Assembly: GCA_963781805.1 (NCBI GenBank)
Contig: CAWAHF010000004.1
Coordinates: 1,116,001-1,180,000, forward strand
Origin: JAFGPL01 sp963781805
GTDB lineage: Bacteria > Bacteroidota > Bacteroidia > Bacteroidales > UBA10428
Direction: 5' to 3'
DNA: 64,000 nucleotides
The notes below the pieces were generated by a model. The model worked only from the letters and a program-made list of their open reading frames with translations. It searched no databases and was not told the DNA's origin. Position numbers and translations under genes: made by a program. Of the stretch, positions 19,035 to 28,082 are shown piece by piece. Position 1 is the first letter of the stretch. Every line of letters begins with the position of its first letter.

Positions 19035-19248
19035 CTAGTGTCATGTTAATCGTATTATGTCATATAGTCACCCTGAACTCCTGCCTGGCTGGCCTCGGCA
19101 GACAGGTGATTCAGGGTCTTTGGAAAATTAATGAGATTAGCTTCCGCTGAGCCTTTCAGGGTTCCGAATCACCTGCCCGCCGCTTAAGCTCTGTCAGGCG
19201 GGAGTTCGGAATGAATTAACCGTTTTTTAATACTTGACATGACACTAG
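19035..19248. mobile_element. MITE-like non-coding element with 12-bp terminal inverted repeats
   Basis: A 214-bp stretch is bounded by the perfect inverted repeats CTAGTGTCATGT (19035-19046) and ACATGACACTAG (19237-19248). Inside are two hairpin-forming GC-richer blocks, at 19069-19116 and about 19155-19215, and no credible open frame. A decayed left-half copy is at 3842-3923, ungapped over 82 bases, showing that the sequence is dispersed. No target-site duplication could be identified. It lies 42 bp upstream of the aldo/keto reductase start and could influence its expression. The following bases to 19539 hold nothing I can recognise. Confidence 0.65.
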
Positions 19249-19539
19249 ATAAGTATAGCATTTCAACATTAATTAAACCAAAATAGAAAAAGTATTAATC
19301 CCATATTCAAGTAACGAATCCGCAAATTTTATGTTCAACAATCATACTTAGAATATTCCAGGAATTGTTCCGATCAGACTGAAATCAGTCAGAAATTAAA
19401 TAAGGTTTAGCAATAATGCATTAGAAAATGACGTAACAAAAGTTATTGTAATGGTTAATTACGCTGTTATAATTGTTGTTAAATTTGAGCTTAGAGAATT
19501 CAATTACATGATGTACAGGAGAATAAAGAATAAACTTTC

Positions 19540-19989
19540 TCAAAAAAGTGTGGTCCTGATTGTAGTATAAAAAAATGTGTAAATAACCGACCATCCAACC
19601 TGGCCTGCAATCAGCCATAAAATATTTTTAAACCTTGCTCCATAATATTTAACAATGAGAAAGGAACCAACCGGAATTGAGAGTAATACCGGACTCAGAA
19701 GTATAATTCCGACAAAGCCAAATTTTGATTTTATTTTTATAATGCGTCTGTTTCTTTTCGTGAATATTTTTTTGTGCTTTTTACTTGATTTCATATGCTT
19801 TAGCCATAATTTCTTCCATAAATTAATGATATAATCAGAGAGATATGCAAAACCAAAAGAACCTATGATACCACCGATATTGATATAAATGATGGATTCA
19901 ATCCAGGACATATTCATCGCATATATGGCCAACGGAAAAGTTGCAGCAAATTTCCACGATCCAAAAAATATAATGGTTAAAACTCTCAT
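19540..19989 (-). CDS. Small multi-pass membrane protein of unknown function
   Basis: A 149-residue integral membrane protein. Two hydrophobic segments at about 5-25 and 30-52, a very basic loop (KKLWLKHMKSSKKHKKIF), then a conserved-looking FGFVGIILLSPVLLSIPVGS segment and a last helix at about 120-145. The glycine/proline-rich third segment resembles a group of small Bacteroidota membrane proteins loosely related to the small multidrug export/DedA-like superfamily; this is weak recognition and no transport function is claimed. It is divergent from the LytTR regulator, with 279 bp between their starts. Confidence 0.7.
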   Translation of the reverse strand: MRVLTIIFFGSWKFAATFPLAIYAMNMSWIESIIYINIGGIIGSFGFAYLSDYIINLWKKLWLKHMKSSKKHKKIFTKRNRRIIKIKSKFGFVGIILLSPVLLSIPVGSFLIVKYYGARFKNILWLIAGQVGWSVIYTFFYTTIRTTLF

Positions 19990-20268
19990 TGTTAAATTAA
20001 TAACTCATTGTGAAGCGTTTTTAGTCCAACTACATCCATACCGATAAAAAGCTTTCTAATATTTTAATTGCAATATTTTATAACATTAAACTGCTACATA
20101 ATCAGTGAATTCATCACTAACTTATGAAAGAATTCCAAATAATATGAATAAACAGACAAAAATTTTAATTCAACATTATTAATTTTGTATTTCATAGCTT
20201 CTAAAAAAATTTTACCTTTAAGATACCTGAAAATTTTACCACCCATATTTATAATAAAAAAAAATCGA

Positions 20269-21108
20269 ATGAACAAGAATATTCCGTTGGATGAGTTGAT
20301 AGAGAATTTAAAGTTAATTTTCGGAATTAGCATTGGAGTATTTCTTTTTATCCTGTTTTTTCAACCCTTTGGATTTATTGAGCAGGATGTAAATACAAGA
20401 CTCTTATTCAATGCAGGACTTGCAGGTATTATTTTTGTTCTGATGTTAATTTTACGAATTTTGCTGCCAGGTTTTGTCCCAACTATATCGCAATTTGAAA
20501 AATGGAACTTTATATCGGAAATATTATATGCATCCATATGGATATTAATCTCCGTAGCATTTGTTTTTTATATCAGGTATGTCGGACATATCCGAATGAC
20601 AATTTTCCTGGTGTTTAAAATATCCCTGGTATGTTTAGCCCCTTCTGTCATCCTCAGGGCAAACGATGAGCTTAACTCGCTTAAAAACATGCTTCATGCA
20701 CTCCTCAAAAAGAATAAAGATCTTTCTATGCATATTTCAAATACAGATATTCTGGGAAATCCCTTTGAGATATTTACTTCTGAGAACAAATCTGAAATTG
20801 TTAAGTTGCAGGTTGATAACCTGATTATGATAAAATCTGCAGATAATTATGTTGAGATTTTTTATAAAGAAAATGAGAAAATTCAACAGAAATTGATACG
20901 AAATACACTTAAAAATATTGATAATCAGTTAAAAAAGTATTCAGAATTTATCCGATGTCACAGGTCATGTATCATCAATAAGAAATATGTACATGATTTC
21001 TCCCACAATTATACCGGTTACCGTCTGAAATTGTCTGGATATAACGAAGATGTCCCTGTTTCAAGACAATATCTCAACTCCGTTAAAGAGGCCATTACTA
21101 CCAGTTAG
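20269..21108 (+). CDS. Membrane-bound LytTR-family transcriptional regulator
   Basis: A 279-residue protein with an N-terminal membrane module of four predicted helices (about 20-140: FGISIGVFLFILFFQPFGF and three more) and a C-terminal LytTR DNA-binding domain (about 180-275: VDNLIMIKSADNYVEIFY, FIRCHRSCIINKKYV). This design replaces the usual receiver with a membrane sensor. The start at 20269 (MNKNIPLDEL) was preferred over an upstream frame that runs through A/T-rich non-coding sequence. It lies 144 bp upstream of the radical SAM-desaturase genes on the same strand and is the likely local regulator. A GGGGT...ACCCC hairpin (21108-21128) begins at its stop codon. Confidence 0.86.
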   Translation: MNKNIPLDELIENLKLIFGISIGVFLFILFFQPFGFIEQDVNTRLLFNAGLAGIIFVLMLILRILLPGFVPTISQFEKWNFISEILYASIWILISVAFVFYIRYVGHIRMTIFLVFKISLVCLAPSVILRANDELNSLKNMLHALLKKNKDLSMHISNTDILGNPFEIFTSENKSEIVKLQVDNLIMIKSADNYVEIFYKENEKIQQKLIRNTLKNIDNQLKKYSEFIRCHRSCIINKKYVHDFSHNYTGYRLKLSGYNEDVPVSRQYLNSVKEAITTS

Positions 21109-21252
21109 GGGTGAATGTCATTTACCCCATTAAAAGGCATTCATCACAAAAAACACCAGTTTATCCCTTATATCGGTAACATATCCCTTTAATTTTTCAG
21201 TAAAATGATAGTGAAATAATTTTGCTATTGATAAAATTATATTTGAAAAAAA

Positions 21253-22734
21253 ATGAAAATTTTATTTATACATCCCAAATATCCAAATACTTTCTGGAGT
21301 TATAAATATGCTTTGAAATTCATATCAAAAAAAGCAACCAATCCTCCGCTCGGTTTAATTACCGTAGCATCTCTCCTGCCCTCCCATTGGGAAAAAAGAC
21401 TGACGGACTTGAATGTTTCGAAACTTTTAGATAGGGATATAAAATGGGCTGATTATGTCTTTATTAGCGCAATGTCAATTCAGCGCCAGTCAGTTAAGGA
21501 TATTGTGAAAAAATGTAGTGGACTTAACACAAAAATAGTAGCCGGAGGTCCGTTATTTAGCGCTGAAACTAAAAGTTTTAAGGATATTGATCATCTCATT
21601 CTTAACGAGGCCGAGATTACATTGCCGCTATTTTTGAAAGATTTGGAGAATGGATGCCCGAAAAGAATATATCAGACAGAGGAATTTGCTAACCTGACTG
21701 AAACGCCTATTCCATCCTATTCACTGCTAAAAGTGAAAAAGTATGCAATGATGAGCCTGCAGTATTCACGGGGTTGTCCCTTCAATTGTGATTTTTGCGA
21801 TATCACTGCGCTTCTGGGGCATAAAGTCCGTGTAAAAACTACCCAACAGATTTTGAATGAACTTGAAAACCTGCTTGAAATTGAATGGGAAGGACCTGTC
21901 TTTTTTGTTGATGACAACTTCATTGGCAATAAAGGAATTTTAAAAAAAGAACTTCTCCCGGCTATAATCCAATGGATGCAACGAAATAATCATCCATTTA
22001 ATTTTACTACCGAAGCCTCTATCAATCTTGCAGACGATCCCGAGCTGATGCAGATGATGGTCAATGCCGGTTTTGTAAAAGTTTTTGTTGGTATTGAAAC
22101 AACTGATGTTACCAGTCTCGCTGAATGCAATAAAATCCAAAACAATAACCGTGATCTGATTCAGTCTGTAAACATAATACAGGCAGCCGGATTGGAAGTT
22201 ATGGCAGGTTTTATTGTAGGATTCGACAACGATACTCCCGGCATATTTCAAAGTCAGATTGATTTTATTCAAAAAAGCGGTATTGTTTCCGCTATGGTGG
22301 GATTATTAAATGCCCCCAGAAGGACATTGCTTTATAAAAGATTGAAGGAGGAAGGAAGAATTATCGAAGACTGGAGAGGTGATAATACCAACTATTCCCT
22401 CAACTTTATACCCAAAATGAATAAAGAAGATTTAATAAACGGTTATCAGAAAATCATCAAAGGAATATATTCGAGCAAAGCATATTATGATCGTGTAATT
22501 TCATTTTTAAAAAATTATAATCCACCTGTATTATCAAAGCGGAAAATTTCTTTTAAAGAATTAATAGCAATGATGAAATCAATGATTATTATTGGCCTTA
22601 TAAATAAAAGCAGAAAATACTATTGGAAACTGCTTGCCTGGAGTATTTTCAGAAAACCGGAAACATTTTCAATGGCTGTGACCTACAGTATTTATGGATA
22701 CCACTATAGGAAAGTGTTTAAGAATATTCATTAA
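21253..22734 (+). CDS. B12-binding-type radical SAM enzyme with DUF4070-like C-terminus
   Basis: A 493-residue enzyme. Residues about 1-150 form a Rossmann-like cobalamin-binding domain (MKILFIHPKYP, KIVAGGPLF, LNEAEITLPLFL). The radical SAM [4Fe-4S] motif is C175-x3-C179-x2-C182 in RGCPFNCDFC, followed by FFVDDNFIGN, the block seen in HpnJ-like and lipid-modifying members. The C-terminal region (about 360-450) resembles DUF4070. The base-off DxHxxG cobalamin motif is not seen. Such enzymes methylate or form C-C bonds on unactivated carbons. It is followed after 5-32 bp by a fatty acid desaturase gene, so a lipid substrate is a reasonable inference. Confidence 0.88.
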   Translation: MKILFIHPKYPNTFWSYKYALKFISKKATNPPLGLITVASLLPSHWEKRLTDLNVSKLLDRDIKWADYVFISAMSIQRQSVKDIVKKCSGLNTKIVAGGPLFSAETKSFKDIDHLILNEAEITLPLFLKDLENGCPKRIYQTEEFANLTETPIPSYSLLKVKKYAMMSLQYSRGCPFNCDFCDITALLGHKVRVKTTQQILNELENLLEIEWEGPVFFVDDNFIGNKGILKKELLPAIIQWMQRNNHPFNFTTEASINLADDPELMQMMVNAGFVKVFVGIETTDVTSLAECNKIQNNNRDLIQSVNIIQAAGLEVMAGFIVGFDNDTPGIFQSQIDFIQKSGIVSAMVGLLNAPRRTLLYKRLKEEGRIIEDWRGDNTNYSLNFIPKMNKEDLINGYQKIIKGIYSSKAYYDRVISFLKNYNPPVLSKRKISFKELIAMMKSMIIIGLINKSRKYYWKLLAWSIFRKPETFSMAVTYSIYGYHYRKVFKNIH

Positions 22735-22766
22735 TTTAAATGCTCATTAAAAAATATAGAATTAAA

Positions 22767-23933
22767 ATGCAAACAAATATTCGAGATATAAAATTTTCAA
22801 AAAATATGCAGCCAGCCTTTATCGAATTGCTTCGCGAAAGGGTTAATACCTATTTTAAAGAGAATCACATTTCAAAACAAGGCAACGGAAAAATGTTTCG
22901 GAAAACAATATTTATGTTTTCTTTATTTCTGATACCTTATTTATTGATGATTCTAAATGTTTTTTCAGGTGTGGTACCATTTTTTATTTTATGGGTACTC
23001 ATAGGATTTGGTATGGCCGGAATAGGGTTGTCTGTGATGCATGACGCTAATCATGGTTCGTATTCAAAAAACAGAACAATCAATAAAATGTTAGGATATA
23101 CCCTCAATTTGCTGGGGGGAAATTCTTTTTTATGGAAGATACAACATAATTATCTCCATCACGCTTTCACGAATATCGAACATGCGGATGATGATATAAA
23201 TGTACCGTTGTTTTTGCGTTTTTCACCACATTCGGAAAAACACAGAATACAACATTTCCAACATATTTATGTGTGGTTCTTCTATGCTATATCAACACTA
23301 TCGTGGGTTACAACAAAAAATTTCCTTCAATTTTTCAATTATAGAAAAAAAGGATTAATAAAGGATAAAAGGGAATTTAACAGAGAGATAACAAAAGAAA
23401 TAATGTGGAAATTATCTTATTATTTCTTTCTGTTGGCTCTTCCAATAATGGTGCTGCCTATCTCTGTCTGGATGATAATTACTGCATTTATCGTAATGCA
23501 TTGTGTCATCGGACTAACACTTAGTTCTATTTTTCAACCGGCACATGTAATGCCCACTTCCCAATATCCGTTACCTAACGATGACGGCAATATGGAAAAT
23601 AGCTGGGCCATTCATCAGCTTTTGACTACATCAGATTTTGCACCAAATAGCAGGTTTCTCTCATGGTTTGTTGGGGGATTGAATTTTCAGAACGAACATC
23701 ATTTGTTTCCAAATATCTGCCATATACATTATCGTTCGGTTTCCAAAATTGTTAAAAAAACAGCCCTGGAATTCAATATTCCTTATAACGTACAGCCAAC
23801 TTTTTTTCAGGCAATCAGAAACCATGTGAAAATGCTAAAATTTCTTGGTACTTTTGACCAACTAAAGAAAAATGAAAAAATTGAATCGAATATCCCATCC
23901 ATGTTAGGCTTTAGGTTGAATAAACAAACATAA
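22767..23933 (+). CDS. Membrane fatty acid desaturase, front-end type
   Basis: A 388-residue integral membrane di-iron desaturase. The histidine boxes are complete: H92-DAN-H96, H127-NYL-HH132 and Q309-NE-H311-H312. Gln in the third box (QxxHH) is the hallmark of front-end acyl desaturases; here there is no cytochrome b5 domain, as in bacterial linoleoyl-CoA desaturase-like proteins. Hydrophobic segments lie at about 45-85 and 200-245. An upstream ATG at 22740 is possible, adding nine residues; 22767 was chosen for its A-rich leader. It is sandwiched between two radical SAM genes on the same strand and probably works on the same acyl chains. Oxygen is required for this reaction. Confidence 0.9.
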   Translation: MQTNIRDIKFSKNMQPAFIELLRERVNTYFKENHISKQGNGKMFRKTIFMFSLFLIPYLLMILNVFSGVVPFFILWVLIGFGMAGIGLSVMHDANHGSYSKNRTINKMLGYTLNLLGGNSFLWKIQHNYLHHAFTNIEHADDDINVPLFLRFSPHSEKHRIQHFQHIYVWFFYAISTLSWVTTKNFLQFFNYRKKGLIKDKREFNREITKEIMWKLSYYFFLLALPIMVLPISVWMIITAFIVMHCVIGLTLSSIFQPAHVMPTSQYPLPNDDGNMENSWAIHQLLTTSDFAPNSRFLSWFVGGLNFQNEHHLFPNICHIHYRSVSKIVKKTALEFNIPYNVQPTFFQAIRNHVKMLKFLGTFDQLKKNEKIESNIPSMLGFRLNKQT

Positions 23934-23999
23934 ACCCATAAAAAAATTTTAGACTATCTTTCAACGATAATAAAGAATAACCAACTTAATTATAAAAAA

Positions 24000-25352
24000 A
24001 TGAAAATAATGTTGATCTCACCTGCTGTAAACGGCTCTAAAAGAACAAATAAAGGATTGCGGATGCCTCAGCTGGCATTGTACATACTTGAAGGATTAAC
24101 TCCCTCTGAGCATGTAGTAAAGGTTATAGAAGAAGAAGCTGAAGAACTGAATATGGATGAGGATTGCGACCTTGTTGGTATAAGCTGTATGACAGCCAAT
24201 GCACCGAGATCATATGAAATTGCTCAGGAATTCAGAAAAAGAGGAAAGACTGTTATTATGGGGGGCGTACACCCGACTATATTGCCCGAAGAAGCTTTGA
24301 AATATGCAGATTCTGTTGTTATTGGAGAGGCTGAGGGCGTGTGGGAAGAAGTGCTTCGGGATTTTCAGCTTGGATTGTTAAAAAGGGAATATCATAATCC
24401 CGAACCTGACCTCGGTAAATATGTACCCAAAAACTTCAACAGGCTGGTTCAAAAAAGGCTATTCAGTGTTATGCCCATAATGACCACCCGGGGATGTCCT
24501 TACAATTGCGACTTTTGCTGTGTTACTGATCTTTTCGGTAAAAAAATCCGTCATATCCCTATTGAGAATGTGGTACGCGACATTAAAGAATCAGGAGCAA
24601 AAAACTTTATGTTCCTTGACGATAACATTATAGGGCATCCGAGATATGCAAAAGAATTATTCAAAGCCATAATGCCGTTAAAAATCAAATGGGTAGGTCA
24701 GGCATCAATCTCATTCGTAAAAGACGAAGAACTAATGCAACTTGCATATGACAGTGGTTGCAGGGCTTTGTTTATAGGCCTGGAAAGCGTTTCGGTAGAT
24801 CAGTTAAAAACAATGCATAAATCTATCAAAGAAATAAGTCACCTGGAAGATGCATTGAAAAAGATTAAGAAAATGGGTATTCTGATTCATGCTTCTATGA
24901 TATTTGGGTTCGACAATGATACAGAAGAGACATTTAATGAAACATTGAAATTCCTGGTAAAGAATAAAATAGGAACTGTATCTTTCAATGTTTTAACGCC
25001 ATATCCAGGTACCAGAACTTTTAAGAATCTAACAGATGAAGGAAGAATCCTGACTACAGACTGGCAGTTTTATGATCATAACACAGTTGTTTTCAAACCA
25101 AAGAAAATGTCGCCTATTGCATTGCAGGTTGGCAAAACGAGAACCCGTAGAAGATTTTACGCTGTCTCATGCATTTTAAAGAGGTTACCTGGAAATCTCG
25201 CTAATCCATTTTTATACCTGGCAATGAATTATGGACACATGAAGCAGGCAAGGGTTGAAGAGAAAAGAATTCCATTCTTAAAATCCAATCTTTTGAAGTT
25301 TGCCAAAAATACCCCTCATGTGCCTGTTCATGAATATGATGAAGTATTGTAA
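24000..25352 (+). CDS. B12-binding-type radical SAM enzyme
   Basis: A 450-residue enzyme with a cobalamin-binding-like N-terminal domain (about 1-140: DCDLVGISCMTANAPR, VIMGGVHPTILPEEAL, VIGEAEGVWEEVL) and a radical SAM core with C166-x3-C170-x2-C173 in TRGCPYNCDFC, then FMFLDDNIIGH. It is a paralogue-like partner of the enzyme at 21253 but diverges in the C-terminus, which lacks the DUF4070-like section. The BchE/HpnJ-like family performs radical methylation, cyclisation or C-C coupling. It is 66 bp after the desaturase stop and ends with a strong hairpin, so the three genes form a transcription unit. The substrate is unknown. Confidence 0.88.
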   Translation: MKIMLISPAVNGSKRTNKGLRMPQLALYILEGLTPSEHVVKVIEEEAEELNMDEDCDLVGISCMTANAPRSYEIAQEFRKRGKTVIMGGVHPTILPEEALKYADSVVIGEAEGVWEEVLRDFQLGLLKREYHNPEPDLGKYVPKNFNRLVQKRLFSVMPIMTTRGCPYNCDFCCVTDLFGKKIRHIPIENVVRDIKESGAKNFMFLDDNIIGHPRYAKELFKAIMPLKIKWVGQASISFVKDEELMQLAYDSGCRALFIGLESVSVDQLKTMHKSIKEISHLEDALKKIKKMGILIHASMIFGFDNDTEETFNETLKFLVKNKIGTVSFNVLTPYPGTRTFKNLTDEGRILTTDWQFYDHNTVVFKPKKMSPIALQVGKTRTRRRFYAVSCILKRLPGNLANPFLYLAMNYGHMKQARVEEKRIPFLKSNLLKFAKNTPHVPVHEYDEVL

Positions 25353-25364
25353 CATATAGTAAAT

Positions 25365-25395
25365 GAGTTCTTTCAAATTTGATTTGAAAGAACTC
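25365..25395. terminator. Hairpin between convergent genes
   Basis: A perfect 14-bp stem (GAGTTCTTTCAAAT and its complement) with a 3-nt loop lies 12 bp after the radical SAM stop. It separates the plus-strand lipid-type operon from the minus-strand sigma factor gene. The following bases are only weakly T-rich, so a bidirectional termination or RNA-stabilising role is inferred from position. Confidence 0.65.
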
Positions 25396-25465
25396 TTAAT
25401 AGACAATCCCTTCAATTCCGATAATCGTTTCCCAATAACATTATATTAATTTTTAATACCCGGAA

Positions 25466-25972
25466 TTACATGGATTCTTCTGCCAATTTCTTCAGGTTAG
25501 TACGGGCAAAAAATAACCTGCTTTTCACCGTACCTATGTTAAGCGTAAGCATATCGGCTATTTCCTTATATTTAAAACCTGAAAGATGCAGTTTTAAAGG
25601 ATCTTTCAGGTGTGAATCCAGTTTTTCGATATTTTTATTCATTTCTTCAATTTGCAGCAGCTCTACAAAGTTATTGTCATAACGGTCCGCAAACAGGATA
25701 GAATTTTCTTCCGAAGCATTTTCCAGTTTATTTTTCTGACTTTTTTTTCTACGGTAATTATTGATGAAAATATTTTTCATGATTGTAAAAGTCCAGCTTT
25801 TAATATTATTTTCCTGATGTGATAAAAACTTATTCTTATTATTCAAAGCCCTAAGGTAAGTTTCCTGCACCAAATCATTTGCGTCTTCTTTATTTGAACT
25901 TAGCACTAAAGCATACCTATTCAAAGGATCATTAAGATTCAAAAGTTGAGTATTAAATTCCATTGTAGTCAT
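25466..25972 (-). CDS. ECF-type RNA polymerase sigma factor
   Basis: A 168-residue sigma-70 family factor. Region 2 is at about 10-80 (DANDLVQETYLRALNN, KSWTFTIMKNIFINNYRRKK) and region 4 at about 110-165 (HLSGFKYKEIADMLTLNIGTVKSRLFFARTNLKKL), with region 3 absent as in the extracytoplasmic-function class. There is no adjacent anti-sigma gene on this strand, unlike most FecR-linked ECFs. It converges on the radical SAM-desaturase unit and may or may not control it. A start three residues further in (MEFNTQ) is equally possible. Confidence 0.92.
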   Translation of the reverse strand: MTTMEFNTQLLNLNDPLNRYALVLSSNKEDANDLVQETYLRALNNKNKFLSHQENNIKSWTFTIMKNIFINNYRRKKSQKNKLENASEENSILFADRYDNNFVELLQIEEMNKNIEKLDSHLKDPLKLHLSGFKYKEIADMLTLNIGTVKSRLFFARTNLKKLAEESM

Positions 25973-26174
25973 AATCTTTTACATATTAAGGTTAATAAAC
26001 ATAATTCAACCTGTTAAAAGATTATGCCAAAGCTTAGCCTGATTTTGTTAAAATATATTAAAATACCATTTTATGCCTTATAGCAAGCCAAAAAATTACA
26101 CAAAATATTTATAAGAAAAATTTGCCGTGTATAAATTCCACAGTATGAACCTGCCAATTACCAATAACTGCCGG

Positions 26175-27548
26175 CTAATCTCCGGCGCTTTTTATTTCGA
26201 GTTGTTTTATTTTATTGTACAAGGTTTTCCTGTCAATGTTTAACAATTTAGCAGCTTGAGTTTTATTATAGTTCGATTCAAGCAACGCGTTGGTAATAAT
26301 TTCTTTTTCGGCTATTTCAGTAGCTTTTTTCAGTTCGAGCGACGATAGTGTACTTTCAGACGAAACCCTTACGCTTTCAGTTATCGTACCTTCAGCTGAA
26401 TAACATCTTATCTCTTCGGGAAGTGATTCGGTATTTATAATGTCACTTTTGGTCAGTAATACACCACGTTTAATAACATTATCAAGCTCACGGATATTGC
26501 CATACCAGGGATAATTCAGTAAGATATTTTTAGCATTCTCCGAAATATCCTTTATACTCTTGCCAAACTCAACATTTGATTTTTCAATGAAGCGATATGC
26601 AAATAAAAGTATATCTTCCTTTCGTTCCCGCAACGGTGGCAAAATTATTTTTACAACATTTATCCGATGGTACAAATCTTCTCTGATTGTATTATTTTTT
26701 ACTCCTTCCTTCAAATCTTCGTTGGTTGCAACGATTATCCGTACATCTACATCAATATTTTTTTCGTCGCCAATGCGGTTAACCACCTTTTCCTGCAAAA
26801 TCCTCAATATCTTTATCTGGTTTTCCATGGATAAATTACCAATCTCATCCAGAAACAAGGTACCTCCGTGTGCTTGTTCAAAATAGCCCCGCTTATCCAT
26901 AATTGCGCCGGTAAAGGCACCCTTAACATGACCAAAAAGTTCACTGTTTGCCAAATCACGGGGAAGTGCACCACAATCAACAGCAATAAAAGGTTTATTC
27001 TTACGCTTGCTTTTAAAATGAATGGCACGGGCAATATACTCCTTACCCGAACCTGTTTCCCCTTCTATGAGTACTGTTACATTGGTAGGAGCAATGGATT
27101 GAATTTCCTGCAGGATCATTTTCATCGACTCGTTCTCGCTGCTAATAAACTGCTTTTCGAAAGATTGTTCGTTTGTCTTAGATGATGGTCCTGACAGGCA
27201 TCGTTTGATTAATTGCAATATTTCTTCGGGATATATTGGCTTAGTAACGTAATCGTAAGCACCTGACTTAATTAACTGAACCGCTATTCTGATATCAGAA
27301 TAAGCAGTCATAATTATAAATGGGGTAAACAGGTTTTTCTTCTTCTTGGCCGATAAAATTTTAAGTCCGTCGGAATCGGGTAATCTGAAATCACAAAGAA
27401 TTAAATCATATTCATTTTCATTTAACTTTTTCATTGCGCTTGAACCTGAAAAGACAGCTTCAGCAAAGAAATCGTTCGTTGTCAGGAAATTTTCCAGCAA
27501 ATTGCATATATACGTGTCATCATCAACAATTAATATCTTTTTTTTCAT
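26175..27548 (-). CDS. NtrC-type sigma-54-dependent response regulator
   Basis: A 457-residue three-domain regulator. A receiver domain (1-120) has the phospho-acceptor D53 in LILCDFRLPDSDG. A sigma-54 interaction AAA+ domain (about 140-370) has Walker A GETGSGKE, an intact GAFTGA loop (GHVKGAFTGAIMD) and FLDEIGNLS. A Fis-type helix-turn-helix (about 415-452) reads ESNYNKTQAAKLLNIDRKTLYNKI. With GAFTGA intact it should activate sigma-54 promoters. No histidine kinase is adjacent on the same strand; the hybrid kinase at 28861 is divergent and 1.3 kb away. I saw no clear TGGCAC-N5-TTGC site in the window. Confidence 0.95.
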   Translation of the reverse strand: MKKKILIVDDDTYICNLLENFLTTNDFFAEAVFSGSSAMKKLNENEYDLILCDFRLPDSDGLKILSAKKKKNLFTPFIIMTAYSDIRIAVQLIKSGAYDYVTKPIYPEEILQLIKRCLSGPSSKTNEQSFEKQFISSENESMKMILQEIQSIAPTNVTVLIEGETGSGKEYIARAIHFKSKRKNKPFIAVDCGALPRDLANSELFGHVKGAFTGAIMDKRGYFEQAHGGTLFLDEIGNLSMENQIKILRILQEKVVNRIGDEKNIDVDVRIIVATNEDLKEGVKNNTIREDLYHRINVVKIILPPLRERKEDILLFAYRFIEKSNVEFGKSIKDISENAKNILLNYPWYGNIRELDNVIKRGVLLTKSDIINTESLPEEIRCYSAEGTITESVRVSSESTLSSLELKKATEIAEKEIITNALLESNYNKTQAAKLLNIDRKTLYNKIKQLEIKSAGD

Positions 27549-27851
27549 ATGGATCTAACTAATTGGTCATTCAACTGGTAAATAATTGTTTTAAACCTGA
27601 TTACATCCAAAGTTAAAAATAATTTTACCACCACCCCGAATTTTAGTATTTATTAACAATTTCTGAATCTCCATGGTGGATTTATTCCAATGTTTTTAGT
27701 CACCAAGTTCATAAAAGCAACTATAGTACCTTCCGAAAATTTTATATTGGAATCAAAGGGTATGATATCGGTCAAGACAACCGGTATTATCAGATCTTGG
27801 GAGGATCACTTCTAAATTCTGAGAGAATTCAGCTGAATTTTATAATTAAGA
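27549..27851. other. Intergenic, nothing recognised
   Basis: About 300 A/T-rich bases upstream of the NtrC-type regulator and downstream of the small winged-helix gene. No hairpin, repeat or open frame stands out. It presumably carries the promoter of the regulator. Confidence 0.5.
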
Positions 27852-28082
27852 TCAGATATCCTTATATGCCTCATTCAACGTGTAATAAGGAGGTATTTTA
27901 GTCTTGGTTATGATCCCTTTATTTTTTAAATCAATAACATATTTCAATCCTTCCTGGTAGGATAATCCGATTTCACGAATAATATCTCCAAATGAATAAT
28001 ACTTATTTTTCTTAAGTAAATCCACAATTTTCCTGTTAACAGGTTGATTGATTATCTCTTTTATGGTCTTTACCTTATCCAT
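27852..28082 (-). CDS. Small winged-helix-like protein
   Basis: A 76-residue protein with a predicted helix-turn-helix: INQPVNRKIVDLLKKNKYYSFGDIIREIGLSYQEGLKYVIDLKNKGII, then TKIPPYYTLNE, which looks like a beta wing. This is the layout of ArsR/MarR-like winged helices reduced to the DNA-binding core. No ligand-binding or metal site is visible. It is a likely small transcriptional regulator and stands alone, minus strand, between the NtrC-type regulator and a long gap. Its size leaves some doubt, but the amphipathic helices and codon use look genuine. Confidence 0.68.
   Translation of the reverse strand: MDKVKTIKEIINQPVNRKIVDLLKKNKYYSFGDIIREIGLSYQEGLKYVIDLKNKGIITKTKIPPYYTLNEAYKDI

Noticed and set aside
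26175..27548. Sigma-54 promoter near the NtrC-type regulator
   Set aside because: No convincing TGGCAC-N5-TTGC match was seen in the adjacent gaps, so no site is listed.
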